A DNA stretch of 64,000 nt, taken from the NCBI RefSeq assembly GCF_900496975.1, contig NZ_UFQC01000031.1, forward strand, positions 1 to 64,000. The letters run 5' to 3'. Every line of letters begins with the position of its first letter. Within the stretch, counting starts at the first letter, position 1. The notes under the pieces were generated by a model. It did not search any database and was not told the DNA's origin. It worked only from the letters and a program-made list of their open reading frames with translations. Source of the stretch: Achromobacter veterisilvae. GTDB lineage: Bacteria; Pseudomonadota; Gammaproteobacteria; Burkholderiales; Burkholderiaceae_B. Shown here one piece after another: positions 46,619-55,929 of the stretch. Both the position numbers and the translations under genes were made by a program.

Positions 46619-49600
46619 ATGGACGGTACCCCCGCCGCCGAACCGCCGCTGGATCTCGACTACCAGTTGGCCGACAACCTCACCCGAACCTCCGGCCGCA
46701 TCTTCCTGACCGGCACCCAGGCGCTGGTGCGCATCATGCTCACCCAGAGCCGGCGGGACCGCGAGCGCGGCCTGAACACGGCCGGCTTCGTCTCGGGCTA
46801 CCGCGGCTCCCCGCTGGGCGGCGTGGACATGGCCATGTGGAAGGCGCAGAAGGCGCTGGACGCCAACCAGATCAGCTTCCTGCCCGGCATCAATGAAGAC
46901 ATGGCGGCCACCGCCGTCATGGGCACGCAGCAGGCGGGCCTGCGCGCCGACCGCAAGGTCGATGGCGTCTTTGCGATGTGGTACGGCAAGGGCCCCGGCG
47001 TGGACCGGGCCGGCGACGCGCTGCATCACGGCAACGCCGCGGGCGCCTCGCGCAACGGCGGCGTGCTGGTGGTGGTGGGAGACGACCACACGGCCGTCTC
47101 GTCCTCGATCCCGCATGCCAGCGAGGCCTCGCTGATCGGCTGGCAGATGCCCATCGTGCATCCCGCCTCCATCGACGAATACGAGACCTTCGCGCTGTGG
47201 GGATGGGCGCTGTCGCGCTATTCGGGCACCTGGGTCGCCTTCAAGGCCGTGTCCGAAACCATCGAAAGCGGGCACTCCTTCACGCCCGCCCCGGTCGCGT
47301 CCTACGACATGCCCGCCGACCCGGACCTGCCGCCCGAATCGCTGGAATACTCGGCGCGCGACTTCCTGTCGCTGGCCGTCGAAACGCGCATGAACCTGCG
47401 CATGAAGGCGGTCGCCGCGTTCGCGCGCCGCCACAGCATCGACCGCCTGGCCTGTCCGGCCCCCAAGGCCGCCGTCGGCATCGTCACGGTGGGCAAGGCG
47501 CACCTGGACACCATGGAAGCGCTGTCGCGCCTGGGCGTGGACACCGTCACCGCGAACGCGCCCGTCCGCATCTACAAGCCCGGCCTGACCTGGCCGCTGG
47601 ACGCCGGCCGCCTGCTGGAATTCGCGCGCGGCCTGTCGCACATCCTCGTGATCGAGGAAAAGGGCGCGGTGGTCGAAAGCCAGATCAAGGACCTGCTGTT
47701 CAATATGCCGGACCGCCCGTCGGTCACGGGCAAGAAGGGCTTCGACGGCGAGCCGATGGTGCCGTCGGCCGGCCAGTTGCGCCCGTCCCTGCTGGCGCGT
47801 CCGCTCGCCGGCTGGCTCAGCCGCGCCGCCGGCCTGCCGCCGGCCGCCGACCTGTCCGCCTTCGACTGCCAGGCCCCGCTGTCCAACGACGCCGACGGCA
47901 TGCGCCGCCGCCCCTATTTCTGTTCGGGCTGTCCGCACAGCACCTCGACCAAGGTGCCCGAAGGCAGCCAGGCGCTGTCCGGCGTGGGCTGCCACTACAT
48001 GGCCGCCTGGATGGACCGCGACACCGGCGGCCTGACCCAGATGGGCGGCGAAGGCGTGGACTGGATCGGCCTGTCGCGCTACACCGAAATGCCGCACATC
48101 TTCCAGAACATGGGAGAAGGCACGTACTACCACTCGGGCTACCTGGCCATCCGCCAGGCGGTGGCCGCGCGCGCCAACATCACCTACAAGATCCTCTTCA
48201 ACGACGCGGTGGCCATGACCGGCGGCCAGCCCGTCGACGGCCCGATCTCCGTGCCGCAGATCTGCCAGCAGCTACGCGGCGAAAACGTGGCCCGCATTGT
48301 CGTCACCAGCGACGAGCCCGAGAAATACCAGGGCGTGGACCTGGGCCCGGGCATCAAGGTGCTCCACCGCCGCGAACTGGACGCCGTGCAGCGCGAACTG
48401 CGCGAGATCCCCGGCGTGACGGTGCTGATCCACGACCAGACCTGCGCCGCCGAAAAGCGCCGCCGCCGGAAGAAGAACCAGTTCCCCGACCCGGCGCGCC
48501 GCATGCTGATCAACAGCGCGGTCTGCGAAGGCTGCGGCGACTGCGGCGTGCAGTCGAACTGCCTGTCGGTGGTGCCGCTGGAAACGCCTTACGGCCGCAA
48601 GCGCGCCATCGACCAGTCGAGCTGCAACAAGGACTACTCGTGCGCGGAGGGCTTCTGCCCCAGCTTCGTCTCGGTCATGGGCGGCAAGCCCAGGAAGAGC
48701 GCGGCGCCCAAGGCCGACCAGGAACGCCTGCAAAAGCTGATCGCGCAGTTGCCCCCGCCGGCCCCGCCCGCGCTGGAACACCCGTACCGCCTGCTGGTCG
48801 CGGGCATGGGCGGCACCGGCGTCATCACCATCGGCGCCATCGTGTCGATGGCGGCGCACCTGGAGGGCCTGTCCGCCGCCGTGCTGGACCTGACCGGCCT
48901 GGCGCAGAAAGGCGGCACCGTGGTCAGCCACATCCGGCTGGCGCCCCCGGGCGCGCCGGACGGCCCGGTGCGCCTGGACTGGCGGCAGGCCGACGCGGCG
49001 ATCCTGTGCGACCCGGTGGCGTCCGTCGCGCCGGACTCGCTGGGCGCGCTGCGCCGCGGCCACACCCAGGTGACCGTCAACACCTATGTGGCCCCCGTGT
49101 CCGACTTCACGCGCAACCCCGATGCCGCCATGCGGCCCGAGGCGCTGCTGGCCAAGATCCGCCATGCGGCGGGCGAGTCCCATACCGCCGAGATCGACGC
49201 GCACGCCGCCGCGCTGGCGCTGTTCGGCGACAGCATCCTGTCCAATATGTTCATGCTGGGCTACGCATGGCAGCGCGGCGGCGTGCCGCTGTCGCAGGCC
49301 GCCCTCTACCGCGCCATCGAACTCAACGGCGTGGCGGTGGCCGCCAATCGCGCCGCGTTCGACAGCGGCCGCCTGGCCGCGCACCAGCCCGACGCGCTGG
49401 GCGCCGCGCTGCGGCCCGCCGCCCAGGTGGTGCAGTTGCACGTGCCGGAGACCTTCGAACGCGCGGTGGCCCGCCGCGTCGAGGACCTGACCGCCTACCA
49501 GAACGCCGCCTATGCCCGCGAGTTCCAGGACGTGGTCGAGGCCGTGGCGGCCCGCGAACGCGAACTGGCGCCCGACGCCCGGACCCCGCGCCTGGCGATG

Positions 49601-50125
49601 GCGGTGGCGCGCGGCCTCTTCAAGCTCATGGCCTACAAGGACGAATACGAAGTGGCGCGGCTCTACACGGGCGAATCGTTCCGGGCGCAGTTGAAGAGCC
49701 AGTTCGAAGGCGACTACAGCCTGCGCTTCCACATGGCGCCGCCGGTCTTCGCCCGCAAGGACCCGCGCACCGGCGTGCCGCGCAAGATGACGCTGGGCCC
49801 GCGCACCATGACGGCGCTGAAAGCGCTGGCGCGCCTGAAGGGTCTGCGCGGCACCTGGTTCGATCCCTTCGGCCACACCGCCGAACGCAAGATGGAACGG
49901 GCGCTGATCCGCGAGTACCGCCAGACCATAGACCAGTTGCTCGTGGGGTTGAACGGGGACAAGATTGCCCAAGCGGCTACAATCGCCGCCCTTGCAGAAA
50001 CCATACGCGGCTTCGGCCACGTCAAGGCGGCGAGCGTCGAGAAATATCGGACGGAGTTAGGCCGATTGATGCAAAGCTATACGGCGCCTGCCCCGCGCGA
50101 CATGCCCCTGCGGAAAACCGCATAA
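46619..50125 (+). CDS. Indolepyruvate ferredoxin oxidoreductase, single-chain
   Basis: An 1168-residue enzyme that oxidatively decarboxylates aryl pyruvates to acyl-CoA. The start at 46619 has AGGAG 8 nt before it; upstream ATGs do not. The N-terminal thiamine/pyruvate domain opens SGRIFLTGTQALVRIM and GFVSGYRGSPLGGVD. A TPP-binding part includes YFCSGCPHSTSTKVPEGS. The iron-sulfur segment near 640-715 has CEGCGDCGVQSNC and CSAEGFCP-like cysteines (SCNKDYSCAEGFC). The gamma domain near 740 begins GMGGTGVITIGAIVS and LTGLAQKGGTVVSH. One chain replaces the archaeal alpha-beta pair. It is divergent from an Lrp regulator. Confidence 0.94.
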   Translation: MDGTPAAEPPLDLDYQLADNLTRTSGRIFLTGTQALVRIMLTQSRRDRERGLNTAGFVSGYRGSPLGGVDMAMWKAQKALDANQISFLPGINEDMAATAVMGTQQAGLRADRKVDGVFAMWYGKGPGVDRAGDALHHGNAAGASRNGGVLVVVGDDHTAVSSSIPHASEASLIGWQMPIVHPASIDEYETFALWGWALSRYSGTWVAFKAVSETIESGHSFTPAPVASYDMPADPDLPPESLEYSARDFLSLAVETRMNLRMKAVAAFARRHSIDRLACPAPKAAVGIVTVGKAHLDTMEALSRLGVDTVTANAPVRIYKPGLTWPLDAGRLLEFARGLSHILVIEEKGAVVESQIKDLLFNMPDRPSVTGKKGFDGEPMVPSAGQLRPSLLARPLAGWLSRAAGLPPAADLSAFDCQAPLSNDADGMRRRPYFCSGCPHSTSTKVPEGSQALSGVGCHYMAAWMDRDTGGLTQMGGEGVDWIGLSRYTEMPHIFQNMGEGTYYHSGYLAIRQAVAARANITYKILFNDAVAMTGGQPVDGPISVPQICQQLRGENVARIVVTSDEPEKYQGVDLGPGIKVLHRRELDAVQRELREIPGVTVLIHDQTCAAEKRRRRKKNQFPDPARRMLINSAVCEGCGDCGVQSNCLSVVPLETPYGRKRAIDQSSCNKDYSCAEGFCPSFVSVMGGKPRKSAAPKADQERLQKLIAQLPPPAPPALEHPYRLLVAGMGGTGVITIGAIVSMAAHLEGLSAAVLDLTGLAQKGGTVVSHIRLAPPGAPDGPVRLDWRQADAAILCDPVASVAPDSLGALRRGHTQVTVNTYVAPVSDFTRNPDAAMRPEALLAKIRHAAGESHTAEIDAHAAALALFGDSILSNMFMLGYAWQRGGVPLSQAALYRAIELNGVAVAANRAAFDSGRLAAHQPDALGAALRPAAQVVQLHVPETFERAVARRVEDLTAYQNAAYAREFQDVVEAVAARERELAPDARTPRLAMAVARGLFKLMAYKDEYEVARLYTGESFRAQLKSQFEGDYSLRFHMAPPVFARKDPRTGVPRKMTLGPRTMTALKALARLKGLRGTWFDPFGHTAERKMERALIREYRQTIDQLLVGLNGDKIAQAATIAALAETIRGFGHVKAASVEKYRTELGRLMQSYTAPAPRDMPLRKTA

Positions 50126-50240
50126 ACATTCGCTCCGAGCGGCATCTTCCTGGGCGCGCCTTGCTGGGCGCGCCTAGTGCATTTGGTAACAATCTTTTGT
50201 GAGCTTCGTCTTATCTTCTTCTTGTCCCTGTCGTACTCGA

Positions 50241-50256
50241 TCACTAGAATTAGTGT
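50241..50256. promoter_or_regulatory. NrdR box 1
   Basis: TCACTAGAATTAGTGT fits the 16-bp NrdR-box pattern (ACACtA...TaGTGT) and lies 31 bp upstream of box 2, three helical turns, the spacing typical for paired NrdR sites. It lies 172 bp before the nrdA start. Confidence 0.8.
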
Positions 50257-50271
50257 CCATCGAGGGGTGCT

Positions 50272-50287
50272 ACACTACATGTTGTGG
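50272..50287. promoter_or_regulatory. NrdR box 2
   Basis: ACACTACATGTTGTGG fits the NrdR-box pattern. With box 1 it forms the usual pair ahead of a ribonucleotide reductase operon. The cognate repressor gene is at 13751-14233. Confidence 0.8.
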
Positions 50288-50427
50288 TCGCCTAAGCGCT
50301 GATTCCCGTCGGCCACGCCTTTTGGACTAGTCCGTCCAAGCGTCGCGATTCCCCTCAAAGACCCGATTTCGTACCGGACATGACCCCGTCATGTCGTTAT
50401 CTACGCGCTTTTCGCACAGGAGCTTCC

Positions 50428-53358
50428 ATGCAGACTACGATCGCCTCTGTGACCCGGCCTTCGGCCGTGCCGCCCTCTCAAACCGATTCCCCTGCCGACG
50501 CCAATGGCGGGCAATGGGCCAGCTACAACATCATTCGCCGCAATGGCTCGGTGGTCGGGTTCGAACCCAACAAGATCGCCATCGCCATGACCAAGGCCTT
50601 CCTGGCCGTGAACGGCGGCCAGGGCGCGGCCTCCGCGCGCGTGCGTGAGCTGGTCGAAAATCTGACCGGCCAGGCCGTCAACGCCCTGGTGCGCAACCGC
50701 CCCAACGGTGGCACCTTCCATATTGAAGACATCCAGGACCAGGTCGAACTGGCGCTGATGCGCTCGGGCGAGCACGACGTCGCCCGCGCCTACGTGCTGT
50801 ACCGCGAGAAGCGCACGCAGGAACGCGCCGCGGCAGCCGCCGCCGAAGGCCAGGAGAAGGCCGCCGCCGCCCCGCAGGAACACGTGCTGAACGTGACCGA
50901 CGCCGGCGTGCGCCGTCCGCTGGACCTGGCCGAACTGCGCGCGACCATCGTCGCCGCCGGCGAAGGCCTGGCCGAATTCATCGACAGCGAAGCCATCCTG
51001 AAGGAAACGGTCAAGAACCTGTACGACGGCATCCCCGTCGACGAAGTGTTCAAGTCCGCCATCCTGTCGGCGCGCGCGCTGGTCGAAAAGGACCCGGCCT
51101 ACAGCCAGGTCACCGCCCGCCTGCTGCTGCACACGATCCGCAAGGAAGTGCTGGGCGAAGAAGTGTCGCAGGACGGCATGGGCGCCCGCTACGCCGAATA
51201 CTTCCCCACGTTCATCGCCCGCGGCATCGAAGGCGGCCTGCTGTCGCCCGAACTGGCCAGCTATGACCTGGCCAAGCTGGGCCACGCCCTGAACGCCAAG
51301 CGCGACCTGCAATTCGGCTATCTCGGCCTGCAAACGCTGTACGACCGCTACTTCCTGCACATCCGCGGCACCCGCATCGAACTGCCGCAGGTGTTCTTCA
51401 TGCGCGTGGCCATGGGCCTGGCGCTGCGCGAAGCCGACCGCGAAGCCCGCGCCATCGAGTTCTACGAGATCCTGTCCTCGTTCGACTTCATGAGCTCGAC
51501 GCCGACGCTGTTCAACTCGGGCACCCTGCACTCGCAGTTGTCGTCGTGCTACCTGACCACCGTCTCCGACGACCTGGAAGGCATCTACGACGCCATCAAG
51601 GAAAACGCGCTGCTGGCCAAGTACGCCGGCGGCCTGGGCAACGACTGGACCCCGGTGCGCGCGCTGCGCAGCCACATCAAGGGCACCAACGGCGAAAGCC
51701 AGGGCGTCGTGCCGTTCCTGAAGGTCGTCAACGACACCGCCGTGGCGGTGAACCAGGGCGGCAAGCGCAAGGGCGCCGTGTGCACGTACCTGGAAACGTG
51801 GCACCTGGACATCGAGGAATTCCTGGAACTGCGCAAGAACACCGGCGACGAACGCCGCCGCACCCACGACATGAACACGGCGAACTGGATTCCCGACCTG
51901 TTCATGAAGCGCGTCATGGAAGCCGGCGAATGGACCCTGTTCTCGCCGTCCGACTGCCCCGACCTGCACGACAAGGTCGGCCAGGAATTCGAGAAGGCCT
52001 ACGTCGGCTATGAATCCAAGGTCGCCAGCGGCGAGCTGAAGCTCTTCAAGAAGATGCCGGCGCTGACCCTGTGGCGCAAGATGCTGTCGATGCTGTTCGA
52101 AACCGGCCACCCGTGGATCACCTTCAAGGATCCGTGCAACATCCGTTCGCCGCAGCAGCACGTGGGCGTCGTCCACAGCTCGAACCTGTGCACCGAGATC
52201 ACGCTGAACACCAACGAATCCGAAATCGCGGTGTGCAACCTGGGTTCGGTGAACCTGGTCGCCCACATGAAGCCGGCCGCCGGCGGCGGTTTCGAACTCG
52301 ACCACGACAAGATCAAGCGCACGGTGCGCATCGCCATGCGCATGCTCGACAACGTGATCGACATCAACTATTACGCCGTCGAGAAGGCCCGCAATTCGAA
52401 CGCGCGCCATCGTCCGGTGGGCATGGGCATCATGGGCTTCCAGGATTGCCTGCAGATGATGCGCGTGCCTTACGCTTCGCAGGACGCCATCGAATTCGCC
52501 GACCGCTCGATGGAAGCCGTGTGCTATCACGCGTACTGGGCCTCGAGCCTGCTGGCCGAAGAACGCGGCCGCTATCAGTCGTACGAAGGCTCGCTGTGGT
52601 CGCGCGGCATCCTGCCGCAAGACACGTTGAAGATGCTTCGCGATGAACGCGGCGGCCATGTCGAGGTCGATGAATCGAGCACGCTCGATTGGGATACGTT
52701 GCGCGCGCGCATCAAAGAACATGGCATGCGCAACTCCAATTGCATCGCAATCGCCCCAACCGCGACTATTTCCAATATCATTGGTGTATCTGCGTGCATC
52801 GAACCTACTTTCCAGAACTTGTACGTCAAATCGAATCTCTCCGGCGAGTTCACGGTCGTTAACGATTACCTCGTGCGTGACCTGAAGAAACTCGGTCTCT
52901 GGGACGAAGTCATGGTCGCCGACCTCAAGTACTTCGACGGCAGCCTGTCCCGCATCGATCGCGTACCTTCCGAACTCCGCGAACTCTACGCCACCGCGTT
53001 CGAAGTCGAACCGAGCTGGCTGGTTGAATGCGCGTCGCGCCGCCAGAAGTGGATCGATCAAGCCCAGTCGCTGAACATCTACATGGCCGGCGCCTCGGGC
53101 AAGAAGCTGGACGACACCTACAAGCTGGCCTGGAAGCGTGGCCTGAAGACGACCTACTACCTGCGCACCCTTGGCGCCACCAGCGCCGAGAAGTCCACGG
53201 GACGCGGCGGCGAATTGAACGCCGTCACCGCGGGTGGCCAATCCACGGCTTCGGCCGTGGCCGCCGCACCTGTTTTGCCGGAACCCGAAGTTCTCGGGGC
53301 GGTTTGCACCATGCGGCCGGGAGACCCCGGCTTCGAAGAGTGCGAAGCCTGCCAATAA
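50428..53358 (+). CDS. nrdA: Class Ia ribonucleoside-diphosphate reductase, alpha subunit
   Basis: A 976-residue catalytic subunit reducing ribonucleoside diphosphates. Start MQTTIASVTRP at 50428 with AGGAG upstream. An N-terminal ATP-cone (about 30-120) begins NIIRRNGSVVGFEPNKIAIA, the allosteric activity site. The active-site cysteines lie in LSSCYLTT and NLCTEITLN (with the N-x-C-x-E triad), and the shuttle pair in the C-terminal ECEACQ. NrdR boxes precede it. Codon use changes inside the gene: codons from about 52620 to 52940 end in A or T about three times in ten, while the flanks are nearly all G or C. Confidence 0.96.
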   Translation: MQTTIASVTRPSAVPPSQTDSPADANGGQWASYNIIRRNGSVVGFEPNKIAIAMTKAFLAVNGGQGAASARVRELVENLTGQAVNALVRNRPNGGTFHIEDIQDQVELALMRSGEHDVARAYVLYREKRTQERAAAAAAEGQEKAAAAPQEHVLNVTDAGVRRPLDLAELRATIVAAGEGLAEFIDSEAILKETVKNLYDGIPVDEVFKSAILSARALVEKDPAYSQVTARLLLHTIRKEVLGEEVSQDGMGARYAEYFPTFIARGIEGGLLSPELASYDLAKLGHALNAKRDLQFGYLGLQTLYDRYFLHIRGTRIELPQVFFMRVAMGLALREADREARAIEFYEILSSFDFMSSTPTLFNSGTLHSQLSSCYLTTVSDDLEGIYDAIKENALLAKYAGGLGNDWTPVRALRSHIKGTNGESQGVVPFLKVVNDTAVAVNQGGKRKGAVCTYLETWHLDIEEFLELRKNTGDERRRTHDMNTANWIPDLFMKRVMEAGEWTLFSPSDCPDLHDKVGQEFEKAYVGYESKVASGELKLFKKMPALTLWRKMLSMLFETGHPWITFKDPCNIRSPQQHVGVVHSSNLCTEITLNTNESEIAVCNLGSVNLVAHMKPAAGGGFELDHDKIKRTVRIAMRMLDNVIDINYYAVEKARNSNARHRPVGMGIMGFQDCLQMMRVPYASQDAIEFADRSMEAVCYHAYWASSLLAEERGRYQSYEGSLWSRGILPQDTLKMLRDERGGHVEVDESSTLDWDTLRARIKEHGMRNSNCIAIAPTATISNIIGVSACIEPTFQNLYVKSNLSGEFTVVNDYLVRDLKKLGLWDEVMVADLKYFDGSLSRIDRVPSELRELYATAFEVEPSWLVECASRRQKWIDQAQSLNIYMAGASGKKLDDTYKLAWKRGLKTTYYLRTLGATSAEKSTGRGGELNAVTAGGQSTASAVAAAPVLPEPEVLGAVCTMRPGDPGFEECEACQ

Positions 53359-53378
53359 CCGCCTCCGGAGAATGAATC

Positions 53379-54578
53379 ATGATTAATTGGGAAGACGACA
53401 CCATCGCCACGCAACCTGCACAATCGCCCGCCCCCGCGGCGGGCGGGCAGGCTGCGCCCGAAGTACGGGCGGCGACCGGTGTATTCGGCGACGCCGCCAT
53501 GCCCACGCCCGCCGCGCCTGAACACGCGGCCGGCCTGGCCGTCAGCGGCTCCGCCACCTCGCAGCGCGTGAAGGTTGCCGACAAGCGCGTCATCAACGGC
53601 GAGACGGACGTCAATCAGCTCGTGCCCTTCAAGTACAAGTGGGCGTGGGAGAAGTACCTGGCCACTTGCGCCAACCACTGGATGCCGCAAGAAATCAACA
53701 TGTCGCGCGACATCGCCCTCTGGAAGAACCCGAACGGGCTCACCGAGGACGAGCGCCGCATCGTCAAGCGCAACCTGGGCTTCTTCGTCACGGCCGATTC
53801 GCTGGCCGCGAACAACATCGTGCTGGGCACCTACCGCCACATCACGGCGCCCGAGTGCCGCCAGTTCCTGCTGCGCCAGGCGTTCGAGGAAGCGATCCAC
53901 ACCCACGCTTATCAGTACATCGTCGAAAGCCTGGACCTGGACGAGGCGGAGATCTTCAACGCCTACAACGAAGTCCCGTCCATCCGCGCCAAGGACGAGT
54001 TCCTGATCCCGTTCATCGACGCGATCGCGGACCCCAACTTCAAGACGGGCACCCCCGAGGCCGACCAGACGCTGCTGAAGTCGCTGATCGTCTTCGCTTG
54101 CCTGATGGAAGGCCTGTTCTTCTACGTTGGCTTCACGCAGATCCTGGCGCTGGGCCGCCAGAACAAGATGACCGGCGCCGCCGAGCAGTACATGTACATC
54201 CTTCGCGATGAATCCATGCACTGCAACTTCGGCATCGACCTGATCAACACCGTCAAGCTGGAAAATCCGCATCTGTGGACGCCGGAATTCCGCGAAGAAA
54301 TCCGGGAACTCTTCCGCAAAGCGGTCGAACTCGAATACGCTTACGCCGAAGACACGATGCCGCGCGGCGTGTTGGGCCTGAACGCCCCCATGTTCAAGTC
54401 CTACCTGCGCTTCATCGCGAACCGCCGTTGCCAGCAAATCGGTATCGAACCGCTGTTCCCGCAGGAAGAAAACCCCTTCCCGTGGATGGCGGAAATGATC
54501 GACCTTAAAAAGGAACGCAACTTTTTTGAAACTCGCGTGATCGAATACCAAACCGGTGGCACGCTGAGCTGGGAGTAA
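53379..54578 (+). CDS. nrdB: Class Ia ribonucleoside-diphosphate reductase, beta subunit
   Basis: A 399-residue radical-generating subunit. The N-terminal 60 residues are an Ala/Pro-rich extension ([17 protein letters not shown]). Iron ligands and the radical tyrosine are present: [10 protein letters not shown] (Asp), [13 protein letters not shown] (Glu, His, radical Tyr), [11 protein letters not shown] (Glu) and [10 protein letters not shown] (Glu, His). The Tyr is not replaced by Phe, so this is not the Mn/Fe class Ic. It follows nrdA by 20 bp. The C-terminal tail used to dock on NrdA ends in GGTLSWE. Confidence 0.96.
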   Translation: MINWEDDTIATQPAQSPAPAAGGQAAPEVRAATGVFGDAAMPTPAAPEHAAGLAVSGSATSQRVKVADKRVINGETDVNQLVPFKYKWAWEKYLATCANHWMPQEINMSRDIALWKNPNGLTEDERRIVKRNLGFFVTADSLAANNIVLGTYRHITAPECRQFLLRQAFEEAIHTHAYQYIVESLDLDEAEIFNAYNEVPSIRAKDEFLIPFIDAIADPNFKTGTPEADQTLLKSLIVFACLMEGLFFYVGFTQILALGRQNKMTGAAEQYMYILRDESMHCNFGIDLINTVKLENPHLWTPEFREEIRELFRKAVELEYAYAEDTMPRGVLGLNAPMFKSYLRFIANRRCQQIGIEPLFPQEENPFPWMAEMIDLKKERNFFETRVIEYQTGGTLSWE

Positions 54579-55002
54579 ACGCAGTTCGTCATCAGGCCCG
54601 GCGCGGGCACGCTCCAGAATCAAGGAGCGTCGCGTTCGCGACAGGCTTGATGGCGCTCTCCTCGGTCAGGGTGTTTTGTCGCCGGGCCGCCTCAAGGCAA
54701 AAACGCACCCCCTCGGGGGCAGCGAGCCGAAAGCGCGGCGCGGGGACAGTTTCGAACACGTAGAACAAGCGGTAGGCGGTCTGTGATCAGACTGCCCACC
54801 GGCGCCATTTGAAATGGCTCGCGCCAAAGGAGCGGGGGCCATATCAAATGGCTGTGCCGAATTCATTAGCGCAAACCGTAGTAGCTGTTGCTCGCACAGA
54901 ACAGCGGCATGCGCCGATGAATAGCCCGGGCACGATCCGTCTTGTTGGCGGGTCGGGGCACGGGTTTAAGTTCTGGGACCCCTGAACCTAAGGAGCATGA
55001 CC
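54579..55002. other. Gene-free 424-bp stretch between nrdB and the histone gene
   Basis: Contains, in order, a degenerate extragenic repeat (54672-54752) related to those at 16637-16712 and 55790-55851, then two palindromes at 54804-54818 and 54838-54852, then the histone promoter region and a strong AAGGAG site. No gene or clear hairpin terminator for nrdAB was found. Confidence 0.55.
54804..54852. promoter_or_regulatory. Two spaced palindromes upstream of the H1-like gene
   Basis: GCCATTTGAAATGGC (54804-54818) is a perfect 15-base palindrome. GCCATATCAAATGGC (54838-54852) matches it at 13 of 15 positions, 34 bp downstream. Such a pair is typical of operators for a dimeric regulator. They lie about 150-200 bp before the histone start. 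Confidence 0.5.
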
Positions 55003-55704
55003 ATGGCAACAGCCAAGAAAGCCGTAAAGAAAGCGGTGAAAAAGCCCGCCGCCAAGAAGGCAGTAGCGAAGAAGGCCGCTCCGGCCAAGAAAGCTGCCGT
55101 CAAGAAGGTAGCCGTCAAGAAAGTCGCCGCCAAGAAACCGGCAGTGAAGAAGGTTGCCGCCAAGAAGCCGGCCGTCAAGAAAGCCGTCGCCAAGAAGGCG
55201 GTAGCGAAGAAGGCCGTCGCCAAGAAGGCAGTAGCCAAGAAGGCCGTCGCCAAGAAAGCGGTAGCCAAGAAGGTCGTCGCCAAGAAGGCAGTAGCCAAGA
55301 AGGCCGTCGCCAAGAAGGCGGTTGCCAAAAAGGCCGTCGCCAAGAAAGCGGTAGCCAAGAAGGTCGTCGCCAAGAAGGCGGTTGCCAAGAAGGCCGTCGC
55401 CAAGAAAGCGGTAGCCAAGAAGGCTCCGGCTGCCAAGAAGGCGGTTGCCAAGAAGGCTCCGGCCGCCAAGAAGGCGCCTGCTGCCAAGAAGGCCGTTGCC
55501 AAGAAGGCTCCCGCCGCCAAGAAGGCCCCCGCTGCCGCCAAGCCTGCTGCTGCCAAGAAGCCGGCCGCTGCAAAGAAGCCTGCCGCGAAGAAAGCCGCTC
55601 CGAAGAAGCCCGTAACGCCGCCGTCCACGGCAGCCGCCCCGGGCGCGAAGACCGCGCTGAACCCCGCCGCGTCGTGGCCGTTCCCGACCGGTGGCCGTCC
55701 CTAA
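55003..55704 (+). CDS. Histone H1-like DNA-binding protein (lysine/alanine repeats)
   Basis: A 233-residue, strongly basic, low-complexity protein built almost wholly of [10 protein letters not shown] and KKVVA repeats, ending in a conserved non-repeat tail [18 protein letters not shown]. The start at 55003 is chosen because AAGGAG lies 7 nt before it; the ATG at 54997 is only 1 nt from it. It resembles the H1 homologue known from Bordetella (BpH1) and similar proteins in Burkholderiales, which compact DNA. The DNA contains two near-identical 90-nt units (55249-55428), so length may vary between strains. A strong terminator follows. Confidence 0.9.
   Translation: MATAKKAVKKAVKKPAAKKAVAKKAAPAKKAAVKKVAVKKVAAKKPAVKKVAAKKPAVKKAVAKKAVAKKAVAKKAVAKKAVAKKAVAKKVVAKKAVAKKAVAKKAVAKKAVAKKAVAKKVVAKKAVAKKAVAKKAVAKKAPAAKKAVAKKAPAAKKAPAAKKAVAKKAPAAKKAPAAAKPAAAKKPAAAKKPAAKKAAPKKPVTPPSTAAAPGAKTALNPAASWPFPTGGRP
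55249..55428 (+). repeat. Two tandem 90-nt units inside the H1-like gene
   Basis: Units 55249-55338 and 55339-55428 each encode six pentapeptides of the order [10 protein letters not shown]; they differ mainly at synonymous third positions. Shorter 15-nt repeats flank them. This is a plausible site of slippage or unequal crossing over. Confidence 0.75.
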
Positions 55705-55736
55705 TCAGGACGGTTCGAAGCCTTAGCTTCGCGAGA

Positions 55737-55766
55737 GCCGCCTGGCCTTGGCCGGGCGGCTTTTTT
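55737..55766 (+). terminator. Rho-independent terminator after the H1-like gene
   Basis: GCCGCC-x-GGCC pairs with GGCC-x-GGCGGC around a 2-base loop, followed by six T (55761-55766), 33 bp past the stop. Confidence 0.9.
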
Positions 55767-55929
55767 GTTGGCCTCCGTGCCACCGGGCTAGCTCCCCCCC
55801 AAAAAAGGGCATCTTTTGCCTTGGGGCGGCCCGACAGCAAGAGCCCCCCCGACGGTTCCGGCACAGGGGCGTTCTTTTCACGCTTGAGCGTGCGACAATT
55901 GTCTCCTCTTTTTCAGGGTGATCGTGTCC

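Larger units (their letters stand above)
50126..50427 (+). promoter_or_regulatory. nrdA control region
   Basis: A 302-bp gene-free stretch between the oxidoreductase and nrdA. It is AT-richer near 50190-50290 and contains two NrdR-box palindromes (annotated separately). AGGAG lies 5 nt before the nrdA ATG. Confidence 0.7.

Noticed and set aside
50126-50240. Extra gene between the oxidoreductase and nrdA
   Set aside because: No frame with a start, ribosome site and normal codon use; the stretch looks like a promoter region.
50401-53355. 984-codon minus-strand frame across nrdA
   Set aside because: Antisense shadow of nrdA with biased composition and no ribosome site.
53379-54578. NrdB as the Mn/Fe (class Ic) type lacking the radical tyrosine
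   Set aside because: The tyrosine is present in [11 protein letters not shown] at the position of E. coli Tyr122.
55180-55430. Repeats in the histone gene as CRISPR or mobile element
   Set aside because: They are in-frame coding repeats without unique spacers or end structures.
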